From assembly GCF_001651855.1 (NCBI RefSeq), contig NZ_LNQC01000055.1, forward strand, positions 53,800 to 117,799: a DNA stretch of 64,000 nt, in the 5' to 3' direction. The notes under the pieces were generated by a model, which searched no databases, had not been told where the DNA came from, and worked only from the letters and a program-made list of their open reading frames with translations. The position numbers and the translations under genes are program-made. Positions 46,315-57,069 of the stretch are shown piece after piece. Each line of letters opens with the position of its first letter. Position 1 is the stretch's first letter. The DNA is from Sinorhizobium americanum. GTDB lineage: Bacteria > Pseudomonadota > Alphaproteobacteria > Rhizobiales > Rhizobiaceae.

Positions 46315-46695
46315 TCAGTCGACCGCGATGACAGCTTCGATCTCGACCTTGGCTCCCTTCGGCAAGGCCTTGACCTCGTAGCAGGCGCGGGCCGGGAACG
46401 GTTTCGAGAAGAACTCGGCATAGACGCGATTGACCTCGGCGAAATCGCCAAGGTCGGTCAAGAGCACCGTGGTCTTGACCGTGTTCGAAAGCTTCGTGCC
46501 CGCCTCCCTTGCAATGGCGGCCATGTTCCTGAGGCACTGTTCGGCCTGCTCGACGGCATTGGCAGAGTTGAATTCGCCGGTCGCGGGATCGATGGGCAGC
46601 TGCCCGGAGACGAACAGGAGATTGCCGACCTTGATGGCTTGGGAGTAGGGGCCAACGGCGCCCGGCGCATCGGCGGTGGAAATAGCGGTGATCAA
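46315..46695 (-). CDS. RidA-family enamine/imine deaminase
   Basis: A 126-residue YjgF/RidA protein. The conserved segments are GPYSQAIKVGNLLFVSGQLP near the N-terminus, the NTVKTTVLLTDLGDFAEVN block, and ARACYEVKALPKGAKVEIE with the Arg and Glu that act on reactive imines. It detoxifies imino acids released by PLP enzymes and amino acid oxidases, which fits dadA 35 bases upstream in the same direction. The start is TTG 46695 behind AGGAGG. Confidence 0.9.
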   Translation of the reverse strand: MITAISTADAPGAVGPYSQAIKVGNLLFVSGQLPIDPATGEFNSANAVEQAEQCLRNMAAIAREAGTKLSNTVKTTVLLTDLGDFAEVNRVYAEFFSKPFPARACYEVKALPKGAKVEIEAVIAVD

Positions 46696-46730
46696 ATCAG
46701 TCCTCCTTGGATGAAATTGTCAGGATAGCC

Positions 46731-47981
46731 TCAGGCGTAGCGGGCAACCGCCAATTCGGTCGCGTCGATCTCCGGCTTGCGGTCGCTGACGAGATCGCTG
46801 ATCACCCGGGCCGAGCCGGTGCTCATCGTCCAGCCGAGCGTGCCATGGCCGGTATTGAGATAGAGCCCGCCGATTTTCGTTGGGCCGATCACCGGCGTGC
46901 CATCTGGGGTCATCGGTCTCAGCCCCGACCAGAAGCTCGCCTTGGAAACATCGCCGCCGGGGAACAGATCGGTGACGGAATGTTCCAGCGTGCGGCGGCG
47001 CGCTTGGCCGAGATCATTGGTGTAGCCCGAGATCTCCGCCATGCCGCCGACGCGGATGCGGTCGCCAAGCCGGGTGATCGCGATCTTGTAGGTTTCGTCC
47101 ATGACGGTCGACTTCGGGGCGCGCGCGGCGTCGGTGATCGGGATGGTCAGCGAATAGCCCTTGACCGGATAGACCGGCAGCTTGATGCCGTAGCGCTGGA
47201 GGAACACTGGCGAATGGCTGCCGAACGCTACCACGACCGCGTCCGCCGCGACCCGCTCATGATCGATGACGACACCGCGCACCTGGTTCCCTTCGACATC
47301 GAGCCGCTTGACCGTCGTATTGAAGAGGAAGCGCACGCCAATTTCCTCTGCCCTGGCGGTAAGCGCATTGGTGAACTTGAAGCAGTCGCCTGTTTCGTCC
47401 TTCGGCGTCAGCAGGCCGCCGACGATCTTGTCGCGGACATGAGCCAGCGCCGGCTCGACCCGAACGCAGCCGTCCCGGTCGAGAACCTCATAGGGCACGC
47501 CGTCGGCGGCGAGAGCCTTAACGTCCTTTGTCGATGCATCGAGTTGCTGCTGGGTCCGGAACAGCTGCACCGTGCCCTGCATGCCTTCGTCATAGGTGAG
47601 CCCGGTCTCCGAACGCAGCTCGGCAAGCGCAATGCGGCTGTAATTCGCCAACCGAAGCATCCGGCTCTTGTTGATCGCATAGCGTTCCGAGGTGCAGTTC
47701 GACAGCATCCTGAGCAACCAGGACAGCATGGCTGCGTCCAGTTTCGGGCGCAGGATCAGCGGCGCATGCTCCATGAACAGCCATTTCAACGCTTTCAAGG
47801 GAATGCCGGGTGCCGCCCACGGCGAGCAATAGCCGAAGGAGACCTGACCGGCATTGGCAAAGCTTGTCTCCAGCGCTGGACCCGGCTGACGATCGATGAC
47901 CGTGACCTCATGACCGGCCTTCGCCAATTGATAAGCAGATGTGACGCCGACGATGCCGGATCCAAGAACTACAACTTTCAT
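46731..47981 (-). CDS. dadA: D-amino acid dehydrogenase small subunit
   Basis: A 416-residue FAD enzyme that oxidises D-alanine to pyruvate at the membrane. The FAD-binding motif is at the start ([20 protein letters not shown]) and the C-terminal DAO block is [24 protein letters not shown] 47981 places the Rossmann motif at residue 2 as in the family; the upstream part of the frame is discarded. It lies between ridA and the broken racemase dadX, the usual dad operon order, with an Lrp regulator divergent. Confidence 0.92.
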   Translation of the reverse strand: MKVVVLGSGIVGVTSAYQLAKAGHEVTVIDRQPGPALETSFANAGQVSFGYCSPWAAPGIPLKALKWLFMEHAPLILRPKLDAAMLSWLLRMLSNCTSERYAINKSRMLRLANYSRIALAELRSETGLTYDEGMQGTVQLFRTQQQLDASTKDVKALAADGVPYEVLDRDGCVRVEPALAHVRDKIVGGLLTPKDETGDCFKFTNALTARAEEIGVRFLFNTTVKRLDVEGNQVRGVVIDHERVAADAVVVAFGSHSPVFLQRYGIKLPVYPVKGYSLTIPITDAARAPKSTVMDETYKIAITRLGDRIRVGGMAEISGYTNDLGQARRRTLEHSVTDLFPGGDVSKASFWSGLRPMTPDGTPVIGPTKIGGLYLNTGHGTLGWTMSTGSARVISDLVSDRKPEIDATELAVARYA

Positions 47982-48012
47982 GATTTCCTCAATAACGGAG
48001 CCAGCAAGGCTC

Positions 48013-49145
48013 TTAGCGATACTGCCTGACATAGCGGTGACCGAGACTGGTCAGGATTTCGTAGGATATGGTGCCGGCGTCGCGGGCGATGTCTTCGAGC
48101 GTCTGGTGCGGACCAATGACCTCAACGAGGCTGCCAAGCGTCAGCGTGCCATCGGGCAGGGCGGAGGCATCGACCGTGATGCTATCCATCGACACGCGGC
48201 CCACGATCGGCAGGCGAGTCCCCTTATAATAGACAGCGCCACGTCCGCTTAAGACTCGCGGCAGGCCGTCGGCATAGCGGCCGCGATGGTCGCGAGCCGT
48301 GTTTCTCCCGTGGTGACATGCGCTGCGCCATAACCAACCTTGGCCCCCGCCGGCACCGTCCGGGTCTGGACGACCGCTACATCGAGGCTGACGACCGGCT
48401 CCATCGGGTTCGGCACCCCCGAGGTTGGAGCGCCGCCGTAGAGGGCAATGCCGGGGCGGGCAAGCACACCATGATAGGCACCGCCGAGAAACACACCGCC
48501 GGAATTCGCGAAGGAAATGTCGAAGCCGGTGAACTCGTCGGCAATGCGGCACATTTCGGCGAGTTGTTCAGCGTTCTGTACGTCATCCACTTCGTCTGCC
48601 GAGGCGAGATGACTCATGATGAAAAGGACTTCGACATTGCTATTTTCACCAAGAGCCTGCGCCAGCTCAGCGCGCTCTTGCGGCGGAAAGCCGAGCCGCG
48701 ACATGCCGGTATCGAATTGAAGGACCGCGGGGAGGGTGCGCCTCAGTTCGCCCGCAGCGTCCGACCAGCGCTGGTACTGCTCGAGCGAATTGAGAATAGG
48801 GATGATGCCCGCCTCGGCACACTCGATCTCGGTGCCTGGCTGCAATCCGTTCAGCACGAAGACCTGCGCATCGCTCCTGAGCGTTGGGCGCAACTTTTGC
48901 GCTTCGACGAACTGGGCCACGAAAAAATGCCGGCAACCTCTTTCGGAGAGAGTCTTTGCGACGCGCTCCGCTCCGAGGCCATAAGCGTCGGCCTTGACGA
49001 CCGCGGCGGCGCGCCCCGGGGCGAGCATCGCGGCGAGCTTCTGATAATTGCGACCGAGCGCCGCAAGGTCGATCGCGAGATAGCCCGTTGCCCCCGCGAC
49101 TGCTGCGCTGGCGCTCACACGATGTGGCGAAAAGGTGCTGCTCAT
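48013..49145 (-). pseudogene. dadX: Catabolic alanine racemase dadX, frameshifted
   Basis: The frame from ATG 49145 (GGGAG upstream) encodes the PLP barrel with VVKADAYGLGAERVA, the Schiff-base Lys, and the VGYGAAH Tyr, and runs to ATIAAAMPTACRES. The rest of the enzyme (YADGLPRVLSGRGAVYYKGT, RVSMDSITVD) lies in another frame ending at 48013. One lost base near 48278-48281 (GCC GCT ATG where GCC GGC TAT is expected) explains it. The enzyme is inactive unless this is a sequencing error. Confidence 0.8.
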
Positions 49146-49270
49146 CTTTCACTCCCTGGACGGCGCGAAAAATATGAAATAATCGGTGACAAGGCCTGCG
49201 AATCTGTGCTCGAAACGAGCAAAAACGAGAACAGGCTCGCATAATATTTCATAGTTTGGAACATTCTGCC

Positions 49271-49750
49271 ATGACCGCTTTAGACAATATCGACCGCAAT
49301 ATCCTGAGGCTGCTGCGCGTTGACGCGCGCACGAGCAATGCCAAACTCGCAAGCGAGGTGGGATTGTCTCCCTCTGCCTGCCTGCGGCGCATCAAGATCA
49401 TGGAAAAGGCGGGCGTCATCCGCGGCTACACGGCGTTGGTCGATACGGTCAATGCGGATGCGACGATCGCCGTCATCATCAACATTACCCTTGAGCGGCA
49501 GACGGAGGATTATCTCGACAAGTTCGAGGCCGCCGTCCGTAAGCATCCCGAAATACGGGAATGCTACCTGATGACCGGTGGATCGGACTACATGCTACGC
49601 GTGGAAGTAGCCAGTGCTGGCGAGTTCGAGCGCATCCATAAGGAAATCCTCTCGACCCTGCCCGGGGTGCTGCGTATCCATTCGAGCTTCTCAATTCGAA
49701 ATGTCTTGGCGGTACGGCCCAAAGCACGTCGATCTGGCGCCCAAGGCTGA
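49271..49750 (+). CDS. Lrp/AsnC-family regulator of the dad locus
   Basis: A 159-residue regulator with the winged HTH (LDNIDRNILRLLRVDARTSNAKLASEVGLSPSACLRRIKIM) and a RAM domain (AVIINITLERQTEDYLDKF, CYLMTGGSDYMLRVEVAS). It is divergent from dadX with 125 bases between, the known arrangement for the D-alanine-responsive DadR. It should activate dadXA when alanine is present. Confidence 0.88.
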   Translation: MTALDNIDRNILRLLRVDARTSNAKLASEVGLSPSACLRRIKIMEKAGVIRGYTALVDTVNADATIAVIINITLERQTEDYLDKFEAAVRKHPEIRECYLMTGGSDYMLRVEVASAGEFERIHKEILSTLPGVLRIHSSFSIRNVLAVRPKARRSGAQG

Positions 49751-49984
49751 AAACTCTTCCGGGTTGCCGTACAGCTTTTCGGTCACGGGTCAGCGGGTGA
49801 TGTTTGTTCGTCCGCAAACGACGATCGGGAGTTAACCCTGCATCAGAGGCGTGCCCGTTTGAGCACCATCAGAGCTTGGCGACGGGCAGGTCGTCCCCCT
49901 GCCGAATATCTGGCGCCGCAATAGCCCGCCTTCATTTTCGATTCTTACTGGTTATCGCAAATCAGGTATTCGTTTCAAAACGCG

Positions 49985-50401
49985 TCAAACGGAACCAAGC
50001 AATATGCTCGTTTCGGTAGTCGCTACTCCATCGATGCTTCGGACTTCGCGTAATACCCGGTCAAAATCCGCCAGCGTTTCAGCGCGGAGTTCTGCTACAT
50101 AATCCCATACACCATTTGTCGTGTAGAGAGCGACGACCTCAGGCAATCCATTCAGCGCCTTTATGATGGCTGCAGGCTTTTTGCCCGAAGTCTTGATATT
50201 CATCATCGCACGCAAAACATTCGCGTCGATTTCCTCGCGTGTGCGGACCGTAAACCCCCGGATGGCATTCGAGCTAATGAGCTTGTCCAACCTCTTTTGA
50301 ATTGTGCCTCTCGACACGTCGAGCTTGGCCGCCAGGATCGCTACTGGCATCCGCCCATCCAGCCGAAGCTGCGCGATAAGCTTCCTATCCAAATCATCCA
50401 T
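49985..50401 (-). CDS. Lrp/AsnC-family regulator
   Basis: A 138-residue regulator: HTH in MDDLDRKLIAQLRLDGRMPV to SRGTIQKRLDKLISSNAI, RAM domain with NIKTSGKKPAAIIKAL and ALYTTNGVWDYVAELRAE. It is one of three Lrp-type genes within 10 kb and is divergent from the M20 deacylase, so it probably controls the deacylase/ABC transporter genes. ATG 50401, after GAGG, is chosen; ATG 50413 is four codons earlier in the same frame. Confidence 0.87.
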   Translation of the reverse strand: MDDLDRKLIAQLRLDGRMPVAILAAKLDVSRGTIQKRLDKLISSNAIRGFTVRTREEIDANVLRAMMNIKTSGKKPAAIIKALNGLPEVVALYTTNGVWDYVAELRAETLADFDRVLREVRSIDGVATTETSILLGSV

Positions 50402-50547
50402 TTCGAGCCTCATGCAGCAATTTGCGTTTCATGCTATAGCAAACTGATCAAAAAAAGAAGCGTTTAGCTAGCATATGTGCGCTTTACGGTCAGCAAACCG
50501 CAAGGCTATTCTTGCCTTCAACGGATTGGAGGGAGGTCTTGGTGACA

Positions 50548-51894
50548 ATGCAGGCAAACGCGGTTTCGCTTACCGGCATGGACGGCTCCTCTCCCGCGCA
50601 GGCGTTGGGCTCGACTCGAGTGCATAAAATACTGCAGGCCGTGGAAGAGGGTTTCGAACGCCAAGTGGCCTTCCTTACGGAAATTGTCCAGTCGCCCTCT
50701 CTTCGGGGAAACGAGGCGGGCGTGCAGAGGATCGTTGCCGATGCATTGTCTGAACGTGGCTACAAGGTGGACCGGTTCGCTATTGATGAAAGGCTGATTG
50801 GTGTGGATCCGGCGTTCTCGCCGATGAATACCCAGCTTAGGGATACGGGTGTTGTTATTGGCACGCGCGAGGCGGAGCGGGGAGGCGGCAGGTCGCTGGC
50901 GCTGAACGCCCATGTCGACGTCGTGCCAACCGGTCCCGAGCAGCGTTGGAAGTATCCGCCATATTCGGCCAAGCGTGAAGGCGACTGGCTCTATGGTCGC
51001 GGTGCCGGTGATATGAAGGCTGGGCTCTGTGCCAATCTGTTTGCCTTGGACGCATTGGAGGCAGCCGGACTCAAGCTGAAAGGCCAGGTGCAAATCCAGT
51101 CCGTGATAGAAGAGGAAGTGACCGGCAACGGTGCCGCAATGGTGCTGGCCGCAGGTTACAAGGCCGATGCAGTTCTGATCTCTGAACCCACGGATGAAAA
51201 GCTGGTTGCGGCCAATACCGGCGTGATGAAATTCGCAATCACGGTACAGGGCGTGCCAGCGCATCCCTTCGAGGTTGCGCGGGGTAGAAGCGCGATCGAT
51301 GTAGCTTATCGGACGATAGAACAGCTTCGTGTTCTGGAAAGCCGATGGAGAAGCCAGCATTCGGAAGCAGGCGAGTTGTTCGATGCCGTCGACAACCCGA
51401 TCGCATTGACCATCGGCACGATCTCGGGGGGCGAATGGCTTGCATCAGTGCCCAGCGAATGCCGCTTCGAAGGCCGAATTGGTTTTTATCCTCATGAAGA
51501 TGTCTCGGCGCGCGCGAAGGAGTTCGAGGAATTCGTCGAGGACGCGTTTCAAACGGATACATTTCTCGCTGGATGTCCGCGTCCCGAGATCGAATGGGTA
51601 GGTGTCAAGCAAGGTGGATTCGTACTGGAGCCGGGTTCGCAGGCCGAAAGCTGCCTTGCGATGGCCCATCGCACGGCTGATGGCGAGGGCCGGTCTCTCG
51701 AAAGGTTCGTGATGCCCTGCTATCTCGATGCTTCCGTTTTTGCCCGACATGGCGGCATGACCAGTCTTGTCTACGGACCCGTTGCCGAGGCCATCCATGC
51801 CGTGGATGAGCGCGTCAGCCTGGCATCCCTCAAGCACGTAACCAAGACGATCGCCTTGTTTGCAGCGGCCTGGTGCGGCGTTGAGGACGCGTGA
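50548..51894 (+). CDS. M20-family deacylase/deacetylase (ArgE/DapE type)
   Basis: A 448-residue zinc amidohydrolase. LALNAHVDVVPTGPEQRW supplies a zinc His/Asp, GRGAGDMKAGL the bridging Asp, VIEEEVTGNGA the catalytic Glu pair, and the lid domain starts at GVMKFAITVQGVPAHPF. The C-terminal His lies in AIHAVDERV. Members cut acyl groups from N-acyl amino acids or di-amino acids. GTG 50542 is five bases behind GGGAGG and could be the real start. Downstream lie an amino acid importer and acetyl-CoA synthetase, so an N-acetylated amino acid is a reasonable substrate. Confidence 0.85.
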   Translation: MQANAVSLTGMDGSSPAQALGSTRVHKILQAVEEGFERQVAFLTEIVQSPSLRGNEAGVQRIVADALSERGYKVDRFAIDERLIGVDPAFSPMNTQLRDTGVVIGTREAERGGGRSLALNAHVDVVPTGPEQRWKYPPYSAKREGDWLYGRGAGDMKAGLCANLFALDALEAAGLKLKGQVQIQSVIEEEVTGNGAAMVLAAGYKADAVLISEPTDEKLVAANTGVMKFAITVQGVPAHPFEVARGRSAIDVAYRTIEQLRVLESRWRSQHSEAGELFDAVDNPIALTIGTISGGEWLASVPSECRFEGRIGFYPHEDVSARAKEFEEFVEDAFQTDTFLAGCPRPEIEWVGVKQGGFVLEPGSQAESCLAMAHRTADGEGRSLERFVMPCYLDASVFARHGGMTSLVYGPVAEAIHAVDERVSLASLKHVTKTIALFAAAWCGVEDA

Positions 51895-52080
51895 TATCTG
51901 ATGAACTAGGCTGTCCCGGACGGCTGTTGGTCAGATCCACCCGACATTCCTGATTATCGAACTCAGCCGCAATGCACTTGCGGCGAGGAGGGCTGTTTTG
52001 TCGGCGCTCCTCTTATACCGGGCACTCTGGAGGGCGTGCTCACGTGACAACCCAACCTGACCTGAATGGGAGGATTTGAA

Positions 52081-52812
52081 ATGAAGGGCTTCATTACTGC
52101 GCTATGCACCGGCGCGTTCGTTTCGTTGATGTCGTTGTCGGTTCCGGCGTTTGCCGAGGACGTAACCGTCGCCACCGTCGCCGACTTCGTACCGTTCGAA
52201 TTCAAGGACGGCGACAAATATACTGGCTTCGATATCGAGCTTTGGGATGCCATCGCAAAGGATATCGGGATTACCTACAAGCTGCAGCCGATGGACTTCA
52301 ACGGGATCCTGCCTGCGCTTCAGACAAAGCAGGTCGATGTCGGGATTGCTGGCATCACCATCACCAAGGAACGGGGAAATGTCATTGACTTTTCCGACGG
52401 TTATTACACCAGCGATCTGACGTTCATGGTGCCGGCCGATAGCAAGGTCAGCAGCCCGGCCGGCCTGGAAGGAAAGGTTCTTGCCGTCAAGACGGGAACG
52501 ACCAGCGAGGCCTATGCCAAGAAAAACCTTCCGAAGACGGAGCTTCGGCAGTTCCCGAATGGTGACAACATGTTCTTGGAAGTCGTGACCGGCAGGGCCG
52601 ACGCCGCACTCCATGACAAGCCGAACATTCTCTACTTCATCAAGACCAATGGCCAGGGCAAGGTCAAAGCCATCGGCGATGCGAAGCAGTCCGAGGAATA
52701 CGGGATCACCTTCCCCAAGGGTAGTGAACTTCGCGACAAGGTGAATGTTTCGCTCGCCAAGCTGAAGGCCAACGGAACCTACGACGCCATCTACAAGAAG
52801 TGGTTCAACTGA
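52081..52812 (+). CDS. Polar amino acid ABC transporter, substrate-binding protein
   Basis: A 243-residue periplasmic binding protein of the GlnH/HisJ family. The signal peptide is [22 protein letters not shown]. Family blocks are [39 protein letters not shown] (with the Arg that binds the ligand carboxylate) and [12 protein letters not shown] 52081 has GGGAGG upstream. It captures the ligand for the permease and ATPase that follow; two hairpins separate it from them. Confidence 0.92.
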   Translation: MKGFITALCTGAFVSLMSLSVPAFAEDVTVATVADFVPFEFKDGDKYTGFDIELWDAIAKDIGITYKLQPMDFNGILPALQTKQVDVGIAGITITKERGNVIDFSDGYYTSDLTFMVPADSKVSSPAGLEGKVLAVKTGTTSEAYAKKNLPKTELRQFPNGDNMFLEVVTGRADAALHDKPNILYFIKTNGQGKVKAIGDAKQSEEYGITFPKGSELRDKVNVSLAKLKANGTYDAIYKKWFN

Positions 52813-52816
52813 CGGC

Positions 52817-52837
52817 GAGCGGCTGTAGAGGCCGCTC
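52817..52837 (+). terminator. Hairpin with T-rich tail after the binding protein gene
   Basis: GAGCGGC and GCCGCTC around a seven-base loop, followed by AATTTTCT, five bases after the stop. It looks like a leaky terminator or RNA stabiliser that keeps binding-protein mRNA in excess over permease mRNA. Confidence 0.6.
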
Positions 52838-52860
52838 AATTTTCTGGAGCAAGGAAGAAG

Positions 52861-52884
52861 TCATGCGGAGCAGGCTCCGCATGA
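52861..52884 (+). repeat. Ten-pair perfect hairpin before the permease gene
   Basis: TCATGCGGAG and CTCCGCATGA pair perfectly around CAGG, ending eighteen bases before the permease ATG. In RNA this stable stem sits next to the ribosome site (GGGGGAG) and may limit translation or block decay. Confidence 0.55.
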
Positions 52885-52902
52885 CCCTTCATAGGGGGAG
52901 AA

Positions 52903-53559
52903 ATGGAACTTGATTGGTCTGTCGTAGCGACAGCGTTGCCAGAACTTCTGGCGGGCGCACGGATTACCATCGTCATCGCACTTATCGGCCTTTTCGGCGG
53001 ATCAGCTGTCGGTGCCTTGGCGGGCCTCTGCCGCGTCTATGGCGGTATCATATTGAACGCGATCGCATTCGTATATGTCGAGGTGATCCGTGGCACGCCC
53101 ATGTTGGTGCAGGTGATGTTCATCTATTTTGCCTTGCCGCTGCTGGTCGACATCCGGATCGATCCTTTCCTTGCTGCGGTCATTGCCGTTGTCATTAATT
53201 CGGGTGCTTACATTGCCGAGATTTTCAGGAGCGCCCTGCTTTCGATCAACAAGGGACTGTCGGAGGCCGGGTTAGCGCTGGGCATGCCGGGTTGGAAGGT
53301 TCTCACGAATGTTGTCGGCCCGTTGGCATTACGGCGTGTCCTAGCACCGCTCGGGAACCAGTTCATCGTCAGCATCAAAGACACGTCACTCTTTATCGTG
53401 ATCGGTGTGGCCGAGCTTACGAGGGCGGGCCAGGAAATCATGGCGACCAATTTCAGAGCGGTCGAAATCTGGAGCGCCGTGGCGGTCCTCTACCTCATCA
53501 TGACCGGTGTGCTGTCATTTCTGTTGCGGGTCACGGAAAAAAGGATGCGCGTGCTATGA
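52903..53559 (+). CDS. Polar amino acid ABC transporter permease
   Basis: A 218-residue inner-membrane permease of the HisMQ/GlnP family with about five TM segments, the first at [21 protein letters not shown]. The conserved RGTPMLVQ and the EAA loop ([23 protein letters not shown]) that contacts the ATPase are present. A single permease gene implies a homodimer. ATG 52903 follows AGGGGGAG; the stop overlaps the ATPase start (ATGA). Confidence 0.92.
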   Translation: MELDWSVVATALPELLAGARITIVIALIGLFGGSAVGALAGLCRVYGGIILNAIAFVYVEVIRGTPMLVQVMFIYFALPLLVDIRIDPFLAAVIAVVINSGAYIAEIFRSALLSINKGLSEAGLALGMPGWKVLTNVVGPLALRRVLAPLGNQFIVSIKDTSLFIVIGVAELTRAGQEIMATNFRAVEIWSAVAVLYLIMTGVLSFLLRVTEKRMRVL

Positions 53560-54284
53560 GTATCGTCCAGTTTAAGAATGTGACCAAGGAGTTCGGCAGC
53601 ATAAAGGTGCTGACCAATGTGGACCTCGAAATCCACAAGGGTGAAGTCGTGGTTCTCATTGGCCCCTCGGGATCAGGAAAATCAACCCTCCTGAGGTGCA
53701 TAAACTCCTTGGAGAGAATCAATGGCGGCGACCTCATCGTTGATGGGATCAGCGTCCATGACGGCAAGAACAAGGTACGGTTGATCAGGCAGGAAGCCGG
53801 AATGGTGTTCCAGCAATTCAATCTTTTTCCACAATTGACGGCGCTGCAGAACGTTGCCTGTGGCCCCCGGTGGGTAAGACGTTTACAGAGGCGCGAAGCT
53901 GAGGAACTTGCCCGCGACCTGTTGAAAAAGGTTGGTCTTCTTGAGAGGGCTGATCATTTTCCAGCAGAACTGTCGGGCGGGCAACAGCAGCGCGTAGCCA
54001 TTGCTCGTGCACTGGCCGTCAAGCCAAAGATCATGCTGTTTGATGAACCGACCTCAGCTCTTGATCCGGAACTTCGGCACGAAGTCCTTCGCGTGATGCA
54101 GTCACTGGCGGAGGAAGGCATGACGATGGTTGTCGTAACCCATGAAATCGGATTCGCACGAAAAGTTGGCACCCGACTGATTTTTATGGAGGGTGGCAAA
54201 ATCTCCGTTGATGGCGACCCGAAGGTGCTGCTGGATAATCCGGAGAACCCGCGGCTCAAGGACTTCCTACAACATGTCCATTAA
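53556..54284 (+). CDS. Polar amino acid ABC transporter ATPase
   Basis: A 242-residue ATPase of the GlnQ/HisP family. Walker A is [13 protein letters not shown], the Q-loop is [12 protein letters not shown], the signature is [15 protein letters not shown], Walker B is [15 protein letters not shown] and the switch His is in [10 protein letters not shown]. It powers the permease encoded just before. I trimmed the longer open frame to ATG 53556. Confidence 0.95.
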   Translation: MSIVQFKNVTKEFGSIKVLTNVDLEIHKGEVVVLIGPSGSGKSTLLRCINSLERINGGDLIVDGISVHDGKNKVRLIRQEAGMVFQQFNLFPQLTALQNVACGPRWVRRLQRREAEELARDLLKKVGLLERADHFPAELSGGQQQRVAIARALAVKPKIMLFDEPTSALDPELRHEVLRVMQSLAEEGMTMVVVTHEIGFARKVGTRLIFMEGGKISVDGDPKVLLDNPENPRLKDFLQHVH

Positions 54285-54335
54285 GCGACATCCGTTTTAT
54301 CGGACGGCATAACACGCGTGCAAAGAGAGGAACTC

Positions 54336-56285
54336 ATGGCAGAAACCTATCCGGTGCTGCAATCCGCAGAGAGCCATGCCCTGATCGACAAGGCGAAATA
54401 CGAGAAGTGGTATAAGGAGAGCGTCGAGAATCCCGACAAGTTCTGGGGCAAGCACGGCAAGCGCATCGAGTGGTTCAAGCCCTATACCAAGGTCAAGAAT
54501 ACCTCCTTCACCGGCAAGGTTTCGATCAAGTGGTTCGAGGATGGCCAGACCAACGTTTCCTATAACTGCATCGACCGGCACCTGGAAAATCATGCCGACC
54601 GGGTCGCGATCATCTGGGAAGGCGACGATCCCTCGCTCGACAGGAAGATCACTTATCGCGAGCTCCACGAGCATGTCTGCCGCTTCGCCAACGTGCTGAA
54701 GAAGTATGGCGTCAAGAAGGGCGACCGCGTCACCATCTATATGCCGATGGTTCCGGAAGCGGCTTATGCGATGCTCGCCTGCACGCGCATCGGCGCCGTG
54801 CATTCGGTCGTCTTCGGCGGTTTTAGCCCGGACGCGCTGGGCGGCCGCATCGTCGATTGCGAATCGACCTTCGTCATCACCTGCGACGAGGGCCTGCGCG
54901 GCGGCAAATCCGTGCCGCTGAAGGCCAATGTCGACAAGGCAATCGACATCGCCGCGCGCCATCATGTCCATGTCAAGAGCGTGCTGGTCGTCCGCCGCAC
55001 CGGCACGGATGTCGGCTGGGCGTCGGGCCGCGACTTCTGGTATCACGACGAAGCCGGAACGGTCGCCGCCGACTGCCCGCCCGAGCCGATGAACGCGGAA
55101 GACCCGCTCTTCATCCTCTATACGTCAGGCTCGACAGGCAAGCCGAAGGGCGTGTTGCACACGACTGGCGGCTATCTCGTTTATGTCTCGATGACGCATC
55201 AATACGTCTTCGATTATCATGACGGCGATATCTACTGGTGCACGGCCGATGTGGGCTGGGTGACCGGCCATTCCTACATCGTCTACGGTCCGCTTGCGAA
55301 CCGCGCCACGACGCTGATGTTCGAGGGCGTGCCGAACTACCCCGACCAGGGCCGGTTCTGGGACGTGATCGACAAGCACAAGGTCGACATCTTCTACACC
55401 GCCCCGACGGCGATTCGCGCCCTGATGGGTGCGGGCGACGATTTCGTCAAACGCTCGTCTCGTTCGTCGCTCAGGCTGCTGGGGTCGGTCGGCGAGCCGA
55501 TCAATCCGGAGGCCTGGGAGTGGTATTACAACGTGGTTGGCGACGCGCGCTGCCCGATCGTCGATACATGGTGGCAGACCGAGACCGGCGGCCACATGAT
55601 CGCGCCGCTGCCGGGCGCCACCGACCTGAAACCCGGCGCGGCGACAACCCCGTTCTTCGGCGTCAAGCCTCAGTTGGTCGACAATGAAGGCAAGGTGCTG
55701 GAAGGCGCCGCAGACGGCAATCTCGTCATTGCTGACAGCTGGCCCGGCCAGATGCGCACGGTCTACGGCGACCACGAGCGCTTCATCCAGACCTATTTCT
55801 CCACCTACAAGGGCAAGTACTTCACCGGCGACGGTTGCCGCCGTGATGAAGACGGCTATTACTGGATCACCGGCCGCGTCGATGACGTGCTCAACGTTTC
55901 CGGCCACCGGCTCGGCACGGCGGAGGTTGAATCCGCACTTGTCTCGCACAGCCTTGTTTCGGAAGCGGCGGTCGTCGGCTTTCCGCATTCGATCAAGGGC
56001 CAGGGCATCTATTGCTACGTGACGCTGATGGCCGGCCACGAGGGGACGGATACGCTTCGCCAGGAACTGGTGAAACACGTCCGTGCCGAAATCGGCCCGA
56101 TCGCCTCGCCAGACAAGATCCAGTTCACGCCCGGCCTGCCGAAGACCCGCTCGGGCAAGATCATGCGCCGCATCCTGCGCAAGATCGCCGAGGACGATTT
56201 CGGCGCATTGGGCGATACGTCAACGCTGGCCGATCCTGCTGTCGTCGACGATTTGATCGCCAACCGCCAAAACAAGGAACGTTGA
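54336..56285 (+). CDS. acsA: Acetyl-CoA synthetase
   Basis: A 649-residue AMP-forming acetate-CoA ligase. Motifs: [20 protein letters not shown] (ATP loop), the [16 protein letters not shown] block, [18 protein letters not shown] and the catalytic Lys in [16 protein letters not shown]. It activates acetate to acetyl-CoA. ATG 54336 lies after GAGGAA. The gene is 50 bases after the transporter operon in the same direction, which may let it use acetate freed by the upstream deacylase; a general housekeeping role is equally possible. Confidence 0.95.
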   Translation: MAETYPVLQSAESHALIDKAKYEKWYKESVENPDKFWGKHGKRIEWFKPYTKVKNTSFTGKVSIKWFEDGQTNVSYNCIDRHLENHADRVAIIWEGDDPSLDRKITYRELHEHVCRFANVLKKYGVKKGDRVTIYMPMVPEAAYAMLACTRIGAVHSVVFGGFSPDALGGRIVDCESTFVITCDEGLRGGKSVPLKANVDKAIDIAARHHVHVKSVLVVRRTGTDVGWASGRDFWYHDEAGTVAADCPPEPMNAEDPLFILYTSGSTGKPKGVLHTTGGYLVYVSMTHQYVFDYHDGDIYWCTADVGWVTGHSYIVYGPLANRATTLMFEGVPNYPDQGRFWDVIDKHKVDIFYTAPTAIRALMGAGDDFVKRSSRSSLRLLGSVGEPINPEAWEWYYNVVGDARCPIVDTWWQTETGGHMIAPLPGATDLKPGAATTPFFGVKPQLVDNEGKVLEGAADGNLVIADSWPGQMRTVYGDHERFIQTYFSTYKGKYFTGDGCRRDEDGYYWITGRVDDVLNVSGHRLGTAEVESALVSHSLVSEAAVVGFPHSIKGQGIYCYVTLMAGHEGTDTLRQELVKHVRAEIGPIASPDKIQFTPGLPKTRSGKIMRRILRKIAEDDFGALGDTSTLADPAVVDDLIANRQNKER

Positions 56286-56577
56286 AGCGGCAACCTGGCG
56301 TTATGCCCGAAGCCAAATTTATCAAGCACTTAACCCATCAATGTAAGGAGTCGCCGGTTGAGATCCCTTCGAGGCGAGGGATACACAGCTGACAAACGGC
56401 GCAGGCGGTCCGGTCTGCCGATCGTCTCATATGGGTGGGGACGGAAGTCCGACGCAATGCGCCGACAAGCCGCTTCGCGCGCGAGAAGCGGCCGTCGAGC
56501 GTTTTCGACGCTACTTATGGCCCTTTTGGAGGACCTTAAGTGTAGATTGGGTTTGCTGCTGATTGAACAATAACCAG

Positions 56578-57000
56578 TTAGCGAATGATCACTTCATCGC
56601 CAAACGCACGGGTAGCGCGCGCTGCCGCCTCAAGCAAAGGGGGGCGTTCGAACCGCGAGAGGCCTTCGTCTACCGGGGTGCGTGGGCCTGCGAGGGTCAT
56701 TGCCCCCATGACCACGTGACGCGGACCAAAAACAGGTGCGGATATACCGGCCGTATCCGGGCCCCGCTCACCAATCGAGCTGTAGAAACCTCGACGCCGA
56801 ATAGTTTCTAAGGTTCTCCGCCTTCACCAGAAAACGCAGCACGACACGGCCGCCCGAACCCGTCGCCAGTGGAAGCAAGTCACCCTCGCGCACCATTTAA
56901 CGGATCGGGTGCCTCGATTCGACGCGATATAGGCACGTGCGCTGGTCTCCCGACCGAACATAAAATGCCACGCTTTCAGAGGTGACATCGGCAAGCTCAT
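56578..57000 (-). pseudogene. IclR-family regulator, effector domain remnant
   Basis: Leftward from about 57000 the sequence reads ELADVTSESVAFYVRSGDQR, TCLYRVESRHPIR, an in-frame TAA, MVREGDLLPLATGSGG, IRRRGFYSSIGERGPDTAGI, SAPVFGPRHVVMGAMTLAGP and ends at ARATRAFGDEVIIR. This is the C-terminal ligand-binding domain of an IclR regulator with one nonsense codon; the DNA-binding domain is missing. It stands head to head with the dehydratase remnant that follows. Confidence 0.75.
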
Positions 57001-57069
57001 CGCATAATAGGCAGCAGAACTTCCCCGGTAACCATCGGGGAATGCTTCTGCAATCGAATATCACGACGA

